A stretch of 64,000 nt of DNA from Citrobacter amalonaticus (GTDB lineage: Bacteria; Pseudomonadota; Gammaproteobacteria; Enterobacterales; Enterobacteriaceae). The position numbers and the translations under genes are program-made. Where the stretch lies: contig NZ_PQMB01000005.1 in assembly GCF_002918555.1 (NCBI RefSeq), positions 349,089-413,088 on the forward strand. Reading direction: 5' to 3'. Shown here piece after piece: positions 62,972 through 64,000 of this stretch. The notes beneath the pieces are model-generated. The model ran no database searches and was not told the DNA's origin. It saw nothing but the letters and a program-made list of their open reading frames with translations. Each line of letters starts with the position of its first letter. Within the stretch, counting starts at the first letter, position 1.

Positions 62972-63112
62972 TACGGCTCTGCCTTAAATCTGTGAGGTTG
63001 TTTCGCCTCGAAGTATCTTATGTTAGTACATCACGCTACCAATCAGCGGTTAGTTACTTGACGTAACTGTTAATTGGCTAAAGTTTGCATAAAGTGATTG
63101 GGCGGAGCCGTA
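62972..63112 (+). ncRNA. Retron msr-msd RNA
   Basis: The ends are inverted repeats a1 TACGGCTCTGCC (62972-62983) and a2 GGCGGAGCCGTA (63101-63112), 12 pairs with one G-U. Inside, msr has the hairpin GAGG-TTGTTTCG-CCTC (62994-63009) and a small ATGT-TAGT-ACAT hairpin (63020-63031). The msd part has a longer hairpin: CCAAT (63039) with ATTGG (63073) and AGTTAC (63052) with GTAACT (63063). A reverse transcriptase gene starts 34 nt downstream. The branching G could be that at 62992, a guess. In retrons this RNA is both template and, through the G, primer of msDNA. Confidence 0.85.
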
Positions 63113-63146
63113 AATTTAGTCCATGAATACAGTGACGAGGTAGAGA

Positions 63147-64000
63147 GTGTCTTTACATGACAAGCTACTGATGCTTAGTCTCAGTTCAGCAAATAAAGAA
63201 GAAAATGAGACAATCCCGGAGTTACCTAAGTTAGAGCCTCAGCCCTATCAAGCTGGAAAAAATTTGAAATGGGATAATAAAGAACTCAAAAATCATCCCA
63301 TTACTTCAAAGATTGACATTGATGTAATATGCAAAAAAATTGAAAACAAAAGCATTGTAATTACGTCAGCTAACGATGTAGCCAATCTTTTAGAAGTTCC
63401 GGTCGGACAATTATTATTTATTTTATATAATAAAAAAGATAACTATAGAACTTTTGAAATAAAAAAGAAAAATGGAAAAAGTAGAATGATAAACGCACCT
63501 CAAGGGGGGTTGTCAATTCTGCAGGAGAAATTAAAGCCGATTATTGAGTACTTTTATCGCCCCAAAAAACCAGCGCATGGATTCATTAAGGATAAAAGTA
63601 TATTAACAAATGCAGAAAAACATACAAAGAAAAAATATGTTGTTAATGTAGATTTAGAAAATTATTTTGGTTCAGTCACTTTCGCGAGAGTGTATGGAAT
63701 ATTTAAAAGTAAGCCATTTAATTTCTCTCATCCTGCGGCGAGTATATTAGCCCAATTATGTACTAAAGATGGTAAATTACCTCAAGGAGCCTGCACTTCC
63801 CCTATCCTGGCAAATTTAGCATCAGCATCGCTCGATAAACACCTAACTCAACTGGCACGTAGAAAAAACATCACATATACAAGATATGCAGATGATATTA
63901 CTTTTTCATTTAATCAACAACAAGTCAGAGAAATCATAACGTTAGATAATGAAAATAATTTTGAATTGGGTGAGGCTGTTATCTCTGTGATCGAGAAAAG
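63147..64000 (+). CDS. Retron reverse transcriptase (runs off the window)
   Basis: The 284 visible codons start at GTG 63147, behind CGAGG; an in-frame TAG at 63141 excludes earlier starts, while ATG 63171 is an alternative. RT motifs are in order: NGKSRMINAPQGG near residue 110, the retron-specific NAxxH as TNAEKH near 157, VVNVDLENYF near 168, LPQGACTSPILANLAS near 212 and the catalytic YADD at 247-250. The part before the RT core is about 75-90 residues, longer than in many retron RTs. Spacing of motifs resembles the RT of Ec67, from memory. The thumb, the VTG motif and any effector gene lie outside. It is AT-rich relative to alpha. Confidence 0.93.
   Translation, partial: MSLHDKLLMLSLSSANKEENETIPELPKLEPQPYQAGKNLKWDNKELKNHPITSKIDIDVICKKIENKSIVITSANDVANLLEVPVGQLLFILYNKKDNYRTFEIKKKNGKSRMINAPQGGLSILQEKLKPIIEYFYRPKKPAHGFIKDKSILTNAEKHTKKKYVVNVDLENYFGSVTFARVYGIFKSKPFNFSHPAASILAQLCTKDGKLPQGACTSPILANLASASLDKHLTQLARRKNITYTRYADDITFSFNQQQVREIITLDNENNFELGEAVISVIEK

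Noticed and set aside
62875..63066. 63-codon plus-strand frame upstream of the retron RT
   Set aside because: It runs through the a1 repeat and msr hairpins of the retron RNA, has no ribosome site and no protein-like pattern; the RNA gene explains the region better.

Overview
The window is an enterobacterial chromosome segment. Gene content and order from secB-grxC-yibN-gpmI-envC through the waa (LPS core) locus, coaD-mutM-rpmBG-radC-coaBC-dut-slmA-pyrE-rph-yicC-yicG-ligB-gmk-rpoZ-spoT-trmH-recG-xanP-yicH and yicI-yicJ-selC follow the Escherichia/Citrobacter/Salmonella backbone. Proteins are close to, but not identical with, those remembered from E. coli K-12. Three things differ from K-12: gltS is missing between recG and xanP, an alpha-glucoside-type PTS cassette sits between yicH and yicI, and the core locus has an R1/R4-type order. 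A Citrobacter-like species is my best guess; no genus marker was tested.

Layout. 1-9.8 kb: secB (cut by the window edge), grxC, yibN, gpmI-envC-yibQ, waaH, kbl-tdh, htrL. 10-23.6 kb: LPS inner and outer core biosynthesis. The hldD-waaF-waaC operon (+) faces a long waaQ-G-P-O-T-Y-W-X-L operon (-) that starts behind a JUMPStart/ops element; waaA-coaD diverge from it. The part from waaL to waaO is strikingly AT-rich and holds three tandem GT8 paralogues, as expected for an exchanged outer-core cassette. 23.6-44.2 kb: conserved housekeeping genes with ERIC, REP and ERIC-ended repeats between them. 44.4-49.3 kb: a PTS EIICB, GH4 glycosidase, RpiR regulator and FHS-type transporter cassette. 49.5-53.2 kb: yicJ-yicI (alpha-xyloside import and hydrolysis). 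53.5 kb: selC, tRNA-Sec.

53.75 kb to the end: a P4-like phage satellite integrated at selC. It has the integrase, an Apea-type HEPN gene overlapping the integrase stop, a P2/P4-like cos site, the late genes psu-delta-sid with a Delta-box promoter, ori1 and crr iterons, vis, a recognisable P4 immunity RNA circuit (PLE, seqA, CI RNA with seqB, seqC), kil-, epsilon- and cnr-like genes, and the alpha primase-helicase-initiator. Nearly every P4 module needed for replication, immunity and packaging by a P2-type helper is present, so it may still be mobile.

The most interesting item is at the right edge. Downstream of alpha and crr there is a retron: a 141-nt msr-msd-type RNA gene bounded by 12-bp a1/a2 inverted repeats, followed 34 nt later by a reverse transcriptase gene with the retron NAxxH and YADD motifs. 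It runs off the window, so any effector gene lies outside. With the HEPN gene, the satellite carries two candidate anti-phage systems at opposite ends.
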